Assembly: GCF_000820505.1 (NCBI RefSeq)
Contig: NZ_JWJD01000006.1
Location: forward strand, 111,208 to 175,207
Source of the DNA: Geoalkalibacter ferrihydriticus DSM 17813
GTDB lineage: Bacteria; Desulfobacterota; Desulfuromonadia; Desulfuromonadales; Geoalkalibacteraceae
Length of the DNA: 64,000 nucleotides
Direction: 5' to 3'
Made by a program: the position numbers and the translations under genes
Shown here: positions 15,398 through 24,097 of the stretch, one piece after another
Numbering within the stretch: the first letter of the stretch is position 1
Layout of the letters: every line of letters begins with the position of its first letter
Notes under the pieces: model-generated
What the model was told of the DNA's origin: nothing
Databases searched by the model: none
Seen by the model: only the letters and a program-made list of their open reading frames with translations

Positions 15398-16342
15398 TCA
15401 CTCTCCCAGGTTGTCCAGGTAGCGCTCCGCCAGCATCGCAGCCATGCAGCCCGAACCCGCAGCGGTGATCGCCTGGCGGAAATTTGGATCCTGCACGTCG
15501 CCGGCGGCGAACACGCCGGGAATATTGGTTTCACATGCGTTTTTCGTCAGAATGTAGCCATCCTGGTCCATGTGCAGCTGGCCTTTGAACAGATCGGTGT
15601 TGGGGGTGTGCCCGATGGCGATAAAAACCCCGTGGCAGGCGAAATCCTCTTCCTCGCCATTGGTGTTGTCGCGTAGCCGCAGGCCGTGAACGCCCTGCTG
15701 TTTGTCGCCGTGGATGGCAACGACTTCGGTGTTCCAGCGGAAAGAGATCTTTTTGTTGTCCATTGTGCGCTTTTGCAGCGGCGGGGAGGCCCGCAGCTCG
15801 TCGCGGCGATGCACCACCGTCACCTTGCGCGCAAAGCGGGCAAGAAAGCTCGCTTCTTCCATGGCCGTATCGCCGCCGCCGACCACCACTACGTCCTTTT
15901 CTTTGTAGAAGAATCCGTCACAGGTGGCGCATACCGAGACGCCGCGACCGTAGAGTTCCCACTCATTGTCCAGCCCCAGCATCTTGGGTGAGGCCCCGCT
16001 GGTGATGATCAGGGTTTTGCTCTGATAGCATTCCTCTCCCAGCCAGATACGAAAAGGTGTCTTGGTCAATTCGACGCGGGTTACTTCGCCTTCGACAAAC
16101 TGCGTACCAAAGCGTTTCGCCTGCTCCTGCATCCGCTGCATGAGCTCATTGCCGTCGATCCCTTCGACAAAGCCGGGATAGTTTTCAATGACGGTGGTGG
16201 TGGTTAACTGGCCGCCGGGTTGCCGACCATGGATGACCAGCGGGCAGCAGCGGCTGCGGGCGGCATAGATGGCGGCGGTGAGCCCGGCCGGGCCGGACCC
16301 GAGAATCAGGGTTTCAAGCGGGTTTTGGCAGTTTGCAGGCAT
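15398..16342 (-). CDS. trxB: Thioredoxin reductase
   Basis: FAD- and NADPH-dependent reductase of 314 residues that keeps thioredoxin reduced. FAD loop GSGPAGLTAAIYAAR (15-29), redox-active pair C138-A-T-C141 in VCATCDGFF, NADPH loop VVVGGGDTAMEEA, and C-terminal FAD segment GVFAAGDVQDPNFRQAITAAG. ATG 16342 is chosen because AGGAGG lies 6 bases upstream; the longer frame to 16432 only runs back into lipA. The start overlaps the lipA end by 29 bases, so translation of the two is probably coupled. Confidence 0.95.
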   Translation of the reverse strand: MPANCQNPLETLILGSGPAGLTAAIYAARSRCCPLVIHGRQPGGQLTTTTVIENYPGFVEGIDGNELMQRMQEQAKRFGTQFVEGEVTRVELTKTPFRIWLGEECYQSKTLIITSGASPKMLGLDNEWELYGRGVSVCATCDGFFYKEKDVVVVGGGDTAMEEASFLARFARKVTVVHRRDELRASPPLQKRTMDNKKISFRWNTEVVAIHGDKQQGVHGLRLRDNTNGEEEDFACHGVFIAIGHTPNTDLFKGQLHMDQDGYILTKNACETNIPGVFAAGDVQDPNFRQAITAAGSGCMAAMLAERYLDNLGE

Positions 16343-17219
16343 CCGCGGCCTCCTCGAACTGTTGTTCGGCATGATAGGAAGAACGCACCAGTGGACCGGC
16401 CTCGACATGGACAAAGCCCAAGGCCAGGGCATCTTGGCGCAACTGCTGAAATTCGTCGGGTCTCAGATAGCGGATGACGGGATGATGATGTCGGGTCGGT
16501 GCCAGATACTGACCGAGGGTCAGCAGAGAACATCCGACTCGGCGCAGATCCGCCAACACCGCGAAAATTTCCTCAAAGGATTCACCCACCCCCAGCATCA
16601 ACCCGGATTTGGTGAGTACCTGCGGCGCGCGCCGGTGGGCGGCTGCCAGCAGGTCAAGGGAGCGCTGATAATCGGCACCCTGACGGGTCTGCGGGTAGAG
16701 GCGCGGCACGGTTTCGACATTGTGTCCGAGAACATCGGGTGCGGCGGCGAGGATGACATCCAGGGCATGCAGGTTGCCGGCCAGATCGGGAATCAGCAGT
16801 TCGAGGCGGCAGCCCGGCGCGCGTGCGCGGACTTCATGCACCAGGCGCGCAAATTGGGCGGCGCCGCCGTCAGGCAGATCGTCGCGGGTGACCGAAGTGA
16901 CCACGGCGTGGCGCAATCCAAGCTCATGGATGGCTTGGGCGACGCGTGCAGGCTCGGTGTGGTCGAGAACCACAGGCCGGCCCTCCTGCACATTGCAAAA
17001 GGTGCAGGTCCGGGTACACAGGTTGCCAAGGATCATGAAGGTGGCCGTACCGCGACTCCAGCATTCACCTTGATTGGGACAGGCCGCGCTGCGGCACACC
17101 GTGTGCAGCCCCTGTTCGCGGTGATAACGATCGATGCGCGCCCATCCCGGTCCCTGGGGCAAGCGCACCTTAAGCCAATCGGGCTTCTGTCTCTGGGGGA
17201 AACTCATAGTCACCGGCAT
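16314..17219 (-). CDS. lipA: Lipoyl synthase
   Basis: Radical SAM enzyme that inserts two sulfurs into protein-bound octanoyl groups, completing the lipoyl cofactor of SucB and similar proteins. Two [4Fe-4S] motifs are present: the auxiliary cluster C42-x4-C47-x5-C53 (CRSAACPNQGEC) and the SAM cluster C68-x3-C72-x2-C75 (CTRTCTFC). The C-terminal RSSYHAEQ contains the conserved Ser-Ser of the family. Length is 301 residues from ATG 17219; ATG 17207 (MSFPQRQ) is an equally possible start. It overlaps lipB by 38-50 bases and trxB by 29 bases. Confidence 0.96.
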   Translation of the reverse strand: MPVTMSFPQRQKPDWLKVRLPQGPGWARIDRYHREQGLHTVCRSAACPNQGECWSRGTATFMILGNLCTRTCTFCNVQEGRPVVLDHTEPARVAQAIHELGLRHAVVTSVTRDDLPDGGAAQFARLVHEVRARAPGCRLELLIPDLAGNLHALDVILAAAPDVLGHNVETVPRLYPQTRQGADYQRSLDLLAAAHRRAPQVLTKSGLMLGVGESFEEIFAVLADLRRVGCSLLTLGQYLAPTRHHHPVIRYLRPDEFQQLRQDALALGFVHVEAGPLVRSSYHAEQQFEEAADACKLPKPA

Positions 17220-17868
17220 AGCTCAGAGAAAAGGTTGCAGCAAAGGCATGAATAAGGGCGTCCTCCACCTCGGCCAAGGAGACGGGGAGCGCGCGCAGCG
17301 CGTTCAGGGACGTCATGGCAACCCCGCTTAACCCGCAGGGCACGATGGCGGAAAACCCTCTCAGATCGGGATCGACGTTGAGCGCCAGGCCGTGCCAGGC
17401 CACCCAACGTCGGACGCCGACGCCGATAGAGGCGATCTTGCGTTCTCCCACCCACACGCCGGTTTTCCCGTTCAAGCGCTCGCCGTGAATGCCGAATGCG
17501 GCCAAAGCGAGGATAAGAGTCTCTTCCAGCAGGCGCAAATACCGATGAAGATCGCGACCGAAGGAATCGAGGTGCACAATGGGATATGCGACCAGTTGTC
17601 CGGGGCCGTGCCAGGTGACATCGCCACCGCGCCCGACCCGGTGGCAGGCAATCCCGCGTTGCGCCAGATCTTCGCGGTTGAGCAAGACATGGGCGTCGCG
17701 GGCGCCGCGGCCCAAGGTGATGACCGGATCGTGTTCGAGCAGGACGAGAATCTCCGGCCCGCCCTGCAGTCGGCGTTCCACCAGGCATTCCTGCAAGGCA
17801 AGGCCGGCCTCGTAGTCGAGGCGGCCCGCCCGCAGGGTCTGGAAGCGCAAAGCCGTATTCATGGGCAT
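17170..17868 (-). CDS. lipB: Octanoyltransferase
   Basis: Transfers octanoate from acyl carrier protein to lipoyl domains, the step before LipA. The 232-residue protein has HRVGRGGDVTWHGPGQLVAYP (family signature), the conserved Lys in ERKIASIGVGVRRWV, and the acyl-thioester Cys in IVPCGLSGV. Starts at 17868 or 17862 (MPMNT) cannot be told apart. It begins 11 bases after the ferredoxin stop and overlaps lipA, forming a lipoate-synthesis unit that matches the nearby lipoyl-dependent SucAB. Confidence 0.95.
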   Translation of the reverse strand: MPMNTALRFQTLRAGRLDYEAGLALQECLVERRLQGGPEILVLLEHDPVITLGRGARDAHVLLNREDLAQRGIACHRVGRGGDVTWHGPGQLVAYPIVHLDSFGRDLHRYLRLLEETLILALAAFGIHGERLNGKTGVWVGERKIASIGVGVRRWVAWHGLALNVDPDLRGFSAIVPCGLSGVAMTSLNALRALPVSLAEVEDALIHAFAATFSLSYAGDYEFPPETEARLA

Positions 17869-17879
17869 CGGATCAGGTA

Positions 17880-18071
17880 TTAGTCCTCCCAGGCGATGCA
17901 GTTAACCGGGCAATTGTCGATGGCGTCCTGAATTTTCTCCTCGGGCGCGCCGGTTGGGTCGTACGTTTCGGCGAGACCATCGGAATTCAGGCGGAAAACC
18001 TCGGGAACCAGGTCAACGCACAGGTTGCAACTAATGCACGCCTCCTGGTCGACAATGGGGACTCTGGCCAT
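17880..18071 (-). CDS. Single-cluster [4Fe-4S] ferredoxin
   Basis: Ferredoxin of 63 residues. Ligands C12-x2-C15-x2-C18 and C54 in CPVNC indicate one [4Fe-4S] cluster. Residue 22, a Cys in two-cluster or disulfide-bearing relatives, is Val. The IPxF-type segment VPEVFRL and the acidic C-terminus WED match Desulfovibrio-type ferredoxins. It sits between rubredoxin (33 bases upstream) and lipB (11 bases downstream), so it may supply electrons to the radical SAM enzyme LipA; this is inference from position. Confidence 0.9.
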   Translation of the reverse strand: MARVPIVDQEACISCNLCVDLVPEVFRLNSDGLAETYDPTGAPEEKIQDAIDNCPVNCIAWED

Positions 18072-18103
18072 GCCGCCGCTCCTTTACTAGACCTGGATTC
18101 AGG

Positions 18104-18262
18104 TCAGACTTTTTCGAAGTTGCTTTTGTCCGCACCGCACAGGGGGCAAACCCAATCGTCGGGCAGATCGGCAAAGGCTGTGCCGGGATCGATTCCACTG
18201 CCGGGATCGCCTTCGGCGGGGTCGTAAATGTAATCACAGATGATGCAGCGGTACTTTTCCAT
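18104..18262 (-). CDS. Rubredoxin
   Basis: Small Fe(Cys)4 electron carrier of 52 residues. Metal ligands are C6-x2-C9 ([10 protein letters not shown]) and C39-x2-C42 ([12 protein letters not shown]), with the aromatic core YIYDP...DDWVCP. GGAGGA precedes ATG 18262. First gene of the rubredoxin-ferredoxin-lipB-lipA-trxB run; in anaerobes it usually serves oxygen or peroxide detoxification. Confidence 0.96.
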   Translation of the reverse strand: MEKYRCIICDYIYDPAEGDPGSGIDPGTAFADLPDDWVCPLCGADKSNFEKV

Positions 18263-18370
18263 GGTTCGATGTCCTCCTTGTTCGGGGCCTGGGTCGGGTG
18301 AATTGAAATACAGCTTATCCATTCTAGACGATTTGTTCCGTCTGGCAAGCCATGCCCTCTGACGCAAACA

Positions 18371-18402
18371 CAAAAGGCGAATCCTCCGGGATTCGCCTTT
18401 TG
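18371..18402. terminator. Intrinsic terminator after elbB
   Basis: Inverted repeat AAAGGCGAATCC-TCCG-GGATTCGCCTTT with A/T flanks on both sides. It lies 21 bases beyond the elbB stop and upstream of rubredoxin. Symmetric, so it could act in both directions. Confidence 0.8.
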
Positions 18403-18422
18403 CAGCACGGCAATGCGATTGT

Positions 18423-19088
18423 CTAAGCCATTTCCAGTAGTACGCGCACGGTTTTCTCGATACCTTCGGCCGCTTCACTGATGCGTCCGGCAAGCATGTA
18501 GGCCGGACTTGAGATGATTTTGTTTTTTTCGTCGATGATAAATTCGTTGACCGGGCAAGTCACATGCTCGGCGCCCATGGTCTCAAGAGCTTGGGCCGTT
18601 CCCTGATCGGTGCCGATGGTGAGCTTGTGAGCCAGTTTTTCATCGCCGAGCACTCTGGCGATCAGGGCCGGTGCGATACAGACCGCCGCCAGGGGCTTTT
18701 GAGCTTTCACCACCTCGCGCACCAGGCGCGCGACTTCGGGATTGACGTCGCACTCGGGTCCCTTGACGGCAAAATTGCACAGGTTCTTGGCTGCGCCAAA
18801 TCCACCGGGTAGAAACAGTGCGTCGAGATCGCTTGCTTTGACTGTCGCCATGTCCTTGATTTGACCCCGGGCGATGCGCGCAGCCTCGACCAGTACGTTG
18901 CGTTTTTCGCCCTCGGCGACTTCGCCGGTGAGGTGGTTAACGACATGCAACTGGTCCATGTTGGGGGCCATGCAGACAGCCTCCGCGCCCGCGCGGTCGA
19001 TGGCCAGCAGGGTGATGACCGCCTCATGAATTTCAGAGCCGTCATAAACGCCGCAGCCTGCGAGGACAACGCCTATCTTTTTCGCCAT
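18423..19088 (-). CDS. elbB: ElbB-type glyoxalase (DJ-1/PfpI superfamily)
   Basis: Protein of 221 residues in the DJ-1/PfpI superfamily. It has [20 protein letters not shown] at the N-terminus, [15 protein letters not shown], and the nucleophile region [16 protein letters not shown]. coli ElbB was linked to isoprenoid biosynthesis and has weak glyoxalase activity; the physiological role is unsettled. GGAGGT precedes ATG 19088. A terminator follows, so it is probably monocistronic. Confidence 0.9.
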   Translation of the reverse strand: MAKKIGVVLAGCGVYDGSEIHEAVITLLAIDRAGAEAVCMAPNMDQLHVVNHLTGEVAEGEKRNVLVEAARIARGQIKDMATVKASDLDALFLPGGFGAAKNLCNFAVKGPECDVNPEVARLVREVVKAQKPLAAVCIAPALIARVLGDEKLAHKLTIGTDQGTAQALETMGAEHVTCPVNEFIIDEKNKIISSPAYMLAGRISEAAEGIEKTVRVLLEMA

Positions 19089-19212
19089 GATCCTTACCTC
19101 CTTGAGTCGCAAAGGTTCAGAAATTCAAAGTGTCCCAGGAATTTAAAAATATAGACGACGAAGGCGACCAGGTCAACCGACCGACCCGAGTAATTCTCAA
19201 TCCCATCGCTTA

Positions 19213-19806
19213 TCAATCTTTTGAATACAGGACCGCCACCGCCTGGGTCGGCAGGGACGAACGCGCGATGTAGCCGTGGGGTTCGGAAGAATCATAGTAA
19301 ACCGAGTCGCCGGGTTTCAGGACCATGACCTGCTCGCCGAAATGCAATTCAAGTTCGCCCGAGAGCAGAAAGAGAAACTCTTCGCCGTCATGACGCACCA
19401 TCAGCTCATCGTGCCATTGTCCTTGCTGGAACTCGACGAGAAAGGGTTCCATGTGCTTGTGTTTGCGGCCGTAGGCCAGGGAGTGATAGGTATAGGCGGC
19501 CACGGGATGGTCGGGCAGGTGCCGGCGTTGCAGTGGGCGACGCTGATCGGCGCGCACCAGGATGCATTTGTCGCTGTCGCCCTCTTCTTCAAAGAAGCTG
19601 TGAATGCCGACCTTGAGGGCTTTGGAGATGCGCAGCAGGGTCGCCAGGGGCGGGATGACCTGATCGTTTTCGATCTGCGAGAGCAGCGGCTTGGACAGGC
19701 CCGTGGCGTCGGAGAGCGCCTGCAGAGTCAGGCGCTTCTCCTGGCGCAGGCGCCGCACTTTGATGCCGATCTGGAGTTCCTTGACTTCCTCGCGGATGTT
19801 GTCCAT
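19213..19806 (-). CDS. XRE-family regulator with cupin domain
   Basis: Transcription regulator of 197 residues. An N-terminal helix-turn-helix (about 13-68; LTLQALSDATGLSKPLLSQI) is followed by a C-terminal cupin sensor domain (about 115-190; DGEEFLFLLSGELELHFGEQ and LKPGDSVYYDSSEPHGY). This class often controls amino-acid, polyamine or central-carbon genes; the target is not evident. It is divergent from the HAD gene at 19999, which shares its 190-base promoter region. Confidence 0.88.
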   Translation of the reverse strand: MDNIREEVKELQIGIKVRRLRQEKRLTLQALSDATGLSKPLLSQIENDQVIPPLATLLRISKALKVGIHSFFEEEGDSDKCILVRADQRRPLQRRHLPDHPVAAYTYHSLAYGRKHKHMEPFLVEFQQGQWHDELMVRHDGEEFLFLLSGELELHFGEQVMVLKPGDSVYYDSSEPHGYIARSSLPTQAVAVLYSKD

Positions 19807-19998
19807 GTTTTCTTGCCCTCGCCGCTTAAAGCTCGAATTTTTTTACTGTGAGCAGGCAAATCAGTCAAGAAAATAGTCTTCATGAGTTATCGCGGCGCCA
19901 ACTTTTGTCTTTTCTCCATTCCCCCACCGGGCATCCTCTGATAAGATCGGATCTGGTAGGAATAAAGACTGCGCCTTTGTGAAAATCGGATTTTTCCC

Positions 19999-20733
19999 AT
20001 GACATCAGATACTCTGCTTGCTCAACGCCCGCCGCGCGCGGTGCTGTTCGATCTTGACGGCACCCTGCTTCAGGTGGAAATGAACGCTTTTATCCCCGCC
20101 TATGTCGGCGGACTGGCCGGTCACTTCGGTGACCTCGCGCCCCGCTCTCGGTTTATCGATACAGTGGTCAGCGCCACCTTTGCCTTGCTGCAGGACGATA
20201 GCGACCAAAGCACCAATCAGGAACTTTTTCTCGGCGCCCTCACGCAGCATCTGGGGATCGCGCCTGAAGATTTCAGGCGGCGCTTCTCCGACTACGTCGC
20301 GGATGGTTTGCATGGTCTTGAGCCGCTGATCAAACCGCTGGGGCTGGCACGCGACATCCTCGATCTGTGTTTTGCCCGGGGATGGACGGTCGTCATCGCC
20401 ACCAATCCTGTTTTTCCCCGCGAGGTGGTGGAGGCGCGCCTGCGCTGGGGCGGGTTGGAGGATTTCTCCTACCACCTGGTTACCAGCTATGAAAACACGC
20501 GCTTCTGCAAGCCGCATCCGCGCTATTTCCACGACATTCTCGATGCTTTCGATCTGGCGCCGGAGGAATGTCTTATGGTCGGCAACGACACCGAACATGA
20601 TCTGGCCGCCGGCCAGGTCGGGATCCCCACCTGGCTGGTCGATACCTGGATGATCGACCGCTTGGACGGTGCCTTCCACAGCGACTTTCGCGGTGATCAT
20701 CAGGGACTGCTGAGGTTTCTGCGGGAAATTTAG
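19999..20733 (+). CDS. HAD-superfamily hydrolase
   Basis: Haloacid-dehalogenase-fold phosphatase of 244 residues. Motif I VLFDLDGTLL (nucleophile Asp18, acid/base Asp20), motif II in VVIATNPVF, the Lys in FCKPHPRYF, and motif IV GNDTEHDLAAG are all present. A helical cap lies at about 25-110. The natural substrate is unknown; a phosphoglycolate- or nucleotide-phosphatase-like activity is plausible. No strong ribosome binding site precedes the ATG. Confidence 0.85.
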   Translation: MTSDTLLAQRPPRAVLFDLDGTLLQVEMNAFIPAYVGGLAGHFGDLAPRSRFIDTVVSATFALLQDDSDQSTNQELFLGALTQHLGIAPEDFRRRFSDYVADGLHGLEPLIKPLGLARDILDLCFARGWTVVIATNPVFPREVVEARLRWGGLEDFSYHLVTSYENTRFCKPHPRYFHDILDAFDLAPEECLMVGNDTEHDLAAGQVGIPTWLVDTWMIDRLDGAFHSDFRGDHQGLLRFLREI

Positions 20734-20793
20734 GGACCACTCGGCCCCAAGCGTCCCTTGACGATCATCGAGGCCGAAGCTTTACATGATTAA

Positions 20794-20822
20794 TTGACAC
20801 AAATGAATTTATTCGTTAAGAT
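20794..20822 (+). promoter_or_regulatory. Putative sigma70 promoter
   Basis: TTGACA (20794-20799) and TAAGAT (20817-20822) with 17-base spacing, about 65 bases upstream of the small ORF that precedes rluD. A perfect -35 and a four-of-six -10. Confidence 0.6.
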
Positions 20823-20887
20823 TCGGGAAGATCATCCACTAACCGCCGCGCGGCGACGCAAGTTGCTCAGTGGCCCAGGGAGGAAAT

Positions 20888-21157
20888 ATGCCCAGGCTGG
20901 TTGAGAATCCCGATCTGGCTTTTCGTCTGGCTCGCGCCATCGTTTCGGACATCGCCCTTTACAATCAGGACAAGGTTGCCTCGGGCATCAAGAACGACAA
21001 CCTCTTCGATGTGCTTGCCGAGCAACTCGAAGAAGGGCGTGAGCATTTTCAGGCGCGGGTCTCGCCTGATCTGGCGGGCCGTGACCATCTCTATGAACGC
21101 GCCATTGTCGATGTCATGATCAAGCAGGCGGGAAAAATTGAAAGTGCAATCTGGTAG
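20888..21157 (+). CDS. Small conserved-type hypothetical protein
   Basis: Protein of 89 residues, mostly helical and acidic, starting MPRLVENPDLAFRLARAIVS. I do not recognise a family. GGGAGG lies 5-6 bases before ATG 20888, which is better than the in-frame start at 20870. Its stop codon directly abuts the rluD ATG, so translation is probably coupled and the pair is an operon driven by the promoter at 20794. Confidence 0.8.
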   Translation: MPRLVENPDLAFRLARAIVSDIALYNQDKVASGIKNDNLFDVLAEQLEEGREHFQARVSPDLAGRDHLYERAIVDVMIKQAGKIESAIW

Positions 21158-22138
21158 ATGGCGACCACCCATACTTTTGTCTTCCCCGAGCCGGCCGCAG
21201 GCCGGCGACTCGACCATTTTCTCGCCGATCAATTTCCGGAATTTTCGCGTTCCCAGATCAAAAAACTGATCGATGAACAGCGGGTTCTCGTCGGTGGTCG
21301 TGCCGTCAAGGCCGGCGAGCGGCTCAAAGGCGGCGAGAGCCTGAGTGTCGAGATCCCGTCACCGGTTCCGGTCGAGCCGCAGGCGCAGGACATTGCCCTC
21401 AGCGTGCTTTACGAGGATTCGCACCTCATTGTCATCGACAAGCCTGCCGGTCTTGTCGTGCACCCGGCCGCCGGTCACTCCTCGGGCACTCTGGTCAATG
21501 CCCTGTTGCATCACTGCGGAGATCTCGCCGGGATCGGTGGAGAATTGCGCCCCGGCATCGTCCATCGGCTGGACAAGGATACCTCGGGGGTCATGGTCGC
21601 GGCCAAAAACGATCTGGCTCACCAGCACCTGGCCGCTCAGTTCAAGGCGCACTCCATCCGGCGGCACTATCTGGCCCTGGTTCACGGCCTGGTGACAGCC
21701 GATTGCGGTGAAATCGACCGTCCCATCGGGCGCCATGCCGTGGAACGCAAAAAAATGAGCAGCCGCGGCTCGCGGGGGCGCCGTGCCGTGACGCACTGGC
21801 GGGTGGTGAAGCGCTACGACCGCGATCGTTTGACCCTGCTCGATCTGACCCTTGAAACCGGACGCACGCACCAGATCCGGGTGCATTTCGCGGATCTCAA
21901 CCTGCCCCTGGTGGGTGATGCGGTCTACGGCAGCAGCTCCCGCACCCATTCTCTTGTCGACACCGAGTTGCGGCGGCTGGTGCAAAAACTCGGGCGCCAG
22001 GCACTGCACGCCCGCCTGCTCGGTTTTGTTCATCCGGCCACGGGCGCAGCGGTTGAATTTCAATCGCTACCGCCTTCTGATTTGCAGGATATCCTCGCCT
22101 ATCTCGATGGAAAATACCTTAGGGAAGGCCAGGGTTGA
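21158..22138 (+). CDS. rluD: RluD-family 23S rRNA pseudouridine synthase
   Basis: Converts specific uridines of large-subunit rRNA to pseudouridine. The 326-residue protein has an N-terminal S4 RNA-binding domain (about 15-75; GRRLDHFLADQFPEFSRSQI). The catalytic domain has the active-site Asp in GIVHRLDKDTSGVMV, plus DKPAGLVVHP and ETGRTHQIRVH. Helix 69 modification is the usual RluD role, but RluC-type specificity cannot be excluded. Repeat copy B lies between it and pgeF. Confidence 0.92.
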   Translation: MATTHTFVFPEPAAGRRLDHFLADQFPEFSRSQIKKLIDEQRVLVGGRAVKAGERLKGGESLSVEIPSPVPVEPQAQDIALSVLYEDSHLIVIDKPAGLVVHPAAGHSSGTLVNALLHHCGDLAGIGGELRPGIVHRLDKDTSGVMVAAKNDLAHQHLAAQFKAHSIRRHYLALVHGLVTADCGEIDRPIGRHAVERKKMSSRGSRGRRAVTHWRVVKRYDRDRLTLLDLTLETGRTHQIRVHFADLNLPLVGDAVYGSSSRTHSLVDTELRRLVQKLGRQALHARLLGFVHPATGAAVEFQSLPPSDLQDILAYLDGKYLREGQG

Positions 22139-22182
22139 CCTTCCCTGCAACAAGCATTAATCTTGCGCTATCGCAAATAATC

Positions 22183-22316
22183 GTAACTGTTCAGCATGCA
22201 CCGCAGGCCGCGACGGCATCGCTTGCGGTGAAAACTCGCCTGCGGCTCAAACATTCACCGCCGCACTCACGCGCCACGGCCTGCGGCGTGATAGAACATT
22301 GCAGCTGAAGAATTAC
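22183..22316 (+). repeat. Palindromic 134-bp element, copy B
   Basis: Full-length copy with ends GTAACTGTTCAGC and GCTGAAGAATTAC. Relative to copy A, the inner arms change together: CCGCAGGCCG pairs with CGGCCTGCGG, and GCGGTGAA pairs with TTCACCGC. Located between rluD and pgeF, both rightward. Confidence 0.9.
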
Positions 22317-22342
22317 AAAAAACCTCTGGAGTATTCCCTGTT

Positions 22343-23140
22343 ATGAAGCAGGTTCGTCAAGGCAAGATCAGTTATCTGCAGCCCGCGTGGGCCCGCGAGG
22401 ACCAGGTGGTGGCAGGTTTTACCACCCGCAACGGCGGCGTCAGCCGCGCGCCCTTCAATTCCCTCAACCTAGGGTTCAATACCGATGACGCGCGCCACAA
22501 CGTCGAAGCCAACCGCTCCACCCTGGCACGTTCTTTCGAGGTACAGCCCCATTTGCTGCTGAACGCGCGTCAGGTTCACGGCACCGATCTGTTGGTCATC
22601 GATGAGCCCAACCCCGATCTGTCTCATTTTCTGCAGGTGGAGTGCGACGGCATTCTCACCAATCAGCCCGGTATTCTCATCGGGGTTCTGGTCGCCGACT
22701 GTTATCCGGTGCTTCTCCATGATCCCTTCTGTGGCGCCGCTGCGGTGGTCCATGTCGGCTGGCGTGGCGCGGCCGCTCAGATCCTGCCCAAAGCGGTGCG
22801 CTCTTTGTCCACCCTGCTCGGCAGCCGGCCCGAAAATCTGCGGGCCGCCATCGGCCCCGGGATCGGTGCCCACAAATATGAAGTCGACCGCCCGGTGCGC
22901 GATGCCTTCCGCGCTGCCGGTATGGAATGGGAAGCTATCGCCGTCGAAACGGGCCTCGGAAAATGGCAACTCGATCTGCGTACCTGCTGCCGTCTGCAAT
23001 TGAGACAAGCGGGCTTGGATGCGGCGCACATCGAAGAGGCCGACGAGTGTACCTGCTGCCACCGGGAGCTGTTTTTTTCCCATCGTCGTGACCAGGGCCA
23101 GACCGGGCGACAGATGGGTTTTATCATGTTGCCTGCTTGA
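22343..23140 (+). CDS. pgeF: PgeF/YfiH laccase-domain protein
   Basis: Multicopper-oxidase-like family (DUF152), 265 residues. It shows TTRNGGVSRAPFNSLNLGFN at the N-terminus and the metal/active-site residues in VADCYPVLLHDP, VHVGWRGAAA (His) and DECTCCHRE near the C-terminus. Family members have purine nucleoside phosphorylase/deaminase activity, and the E. coli protein edits peptidoglycan precursors. It usually follows rluD, as here. Confidence 0.92.
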   Translation: MKQVRQGKISYLQPAWAREDQVVAGFTTRNGGVSRAPFNSLNLGFNTDDARHNVEANRSTLARSFEVQPHLLLNARQVHGTDLLVIDEPNPDLSHFLQVECDGILTNQPGILIGVLVADCYPVLLHDPFCGAAAVVHVGWRGAAAQILPKAVRSLSTLLGSRPENLRAAIGPGIGAHKYEVDRPVRDAFRAAGMEWEAIAVETGLGKWQLDLRTCCRLQLRQAGLDAAHIEEADECTCCHRELFFSHRRDQGQTGRQMGFIMLPA

Positions 23141-23182
23141 CGCAGGGGTGATTTCGAACCAGAGAAGGCGCGGGAGGCAGGA

Positions 23183-23836
23183 TTGAAAATCAAAGTGCTT
23201 TTTGCCGACGATCACGCCGTTTTCCATGAGTGCGTCAAGGCGCTGTTCAGTCCCGAAGAGAACATCCAGGTGATTGCCACCGCAAGCGATGGGCGCACGG
23301 CGGTGCGTTTGGCGCGGGAACTCAAGCCCGATGTCATCGTTATGGATCTGTCGATGCCGGTGCTCAACGGCATCGACGCGACCCGCCAGATAATCGCGGA
23401 AAATTCAGCCGCCAAGGTGTTAGCCCTGTCCAGCCACAAAGACCGCAAAACCATCTTGTCGGCTCTCAAAGCCGGTGCGCGCGGCTACGTGGTCAAGGAT
23501 GCCGCCATCGCCGAGTTGCTCCAGGCCATCGAGGCGGTGGGCTCGGGGCGCATGTATCTCAGCTCGCACATCATCGATCAGGTCATCGACAGCCTTCTTG
23601 TCGGCGACGAAGATCCGGCTCGCGAAGCCTCGCCTCTCGATCGTCTGTCGGCGCGCGAGCGCGAAATCCTGCAACTCCTCGCCGAAGGCCGGAACGCGCG
23701 CGAAGTCGCCAAAATGCTCAGCGTCAGCCCGAAAACCATTGAAAGCCATCGTCATAACATCATGCAAAAGCTCGGTGTCGAATCTTCCTCCGACCTCATT
23801 CGGCTCGCCATCCGCGAAGGCCTGACGACCCTCTGA
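23183..23836 (+). CDS. NarL/LuxR-type response regulator
   Basis: Two-component response regulator of 217 residues. The receiver domain (1-120) has the acidic pair in LFADDHAVF, phospho-acceptor Asp55 in VIVMDLSMPVLNG, and the conserved Lys in ARGYVVKDA. The C-terminal LuxR helix-turn-helix (about 150-212) has LSAREREILQLLAEG and VSPKTIESHRHNIMQKL. TTG 23183 is the start: GGGAGG lies 5-6 bases upstream and the frame gives the standard LKIKVLFADDH N-terminus. No histidine kinase is nearby. A putative sRNA with a strong terminator follows. Confidence 0.92.
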   Translation: MKIKVLFADDHAVFHECVKALFSPEENIQVIATASDGRTAVRLARELKPDVIVMDLSMPVLNGIDATRQIIAENSAAKVLALSSHKDRKTILSALKAGARGYVVKDAAIAELLQAIEAVGSGRMYLSSHIIDQVIDSLLVGDEDPAREASPLDRLSAREREILQLLAEGRNAREVAKMLSVSPKTIESHRHNIMQKLGVESSSDLIRLAIREGLTTL

Positions 23837-23959
23837 GGTCGTCGGGCCTTCGCGGCGCGCCCTGAAGCTCTTTCCTCCATTTCCTTACCCCATTTTCAGA
23901 AAAAACCACCCCCATTTTCAGGTTTTGCCTGATAGGCAGAAAAAGCAAAATACGCTATG

Positions 23960-24097
23960 GTCTTCTCAACTTTTTCAGCGCGGGGGGACGTTTAATTTAT
24001 TGATAAGTGAAGGAGGGGTCCGGGGTTAGCGGACCGGAAAAATTTGCCGTGATTGATTTGGGCCTGGACGAAGATATTCGTCCAGGCCGTTTTTTTT
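23960..24097 (+). ncRNA. Candidate small RNA or long 3' leader
   Basis: Non-coding stretch after the response-regulator gene. It contains hairpin GGTCCG-GGGTTAG-CGGACC (24017-24035) and several GGA-containing segments (AAGGAGGGG, GCGGACCGG), and it ends in a very strong terminator (24061-24097). No ORF is apparent. It could be an independent sRNA or the 3' untranslated region of the regulator mRNA; the 5' end is a guess. It matches no riboswitch class I could recognise. Confidence 0.35.
24061..24097 (+). terminator. Strong intrinsic terminator
   Basis: Perfect 12-bp stem GGCCTGGACGAA / TTCGTCCAGGCC with loop GATA, followed by G and eight T (24090-24097). It acts rightward. The T-run supplies the stop codon (TAA, minus strand) of the convergent alpha/beta hydrolase gene. 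Confidence 0.92.
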
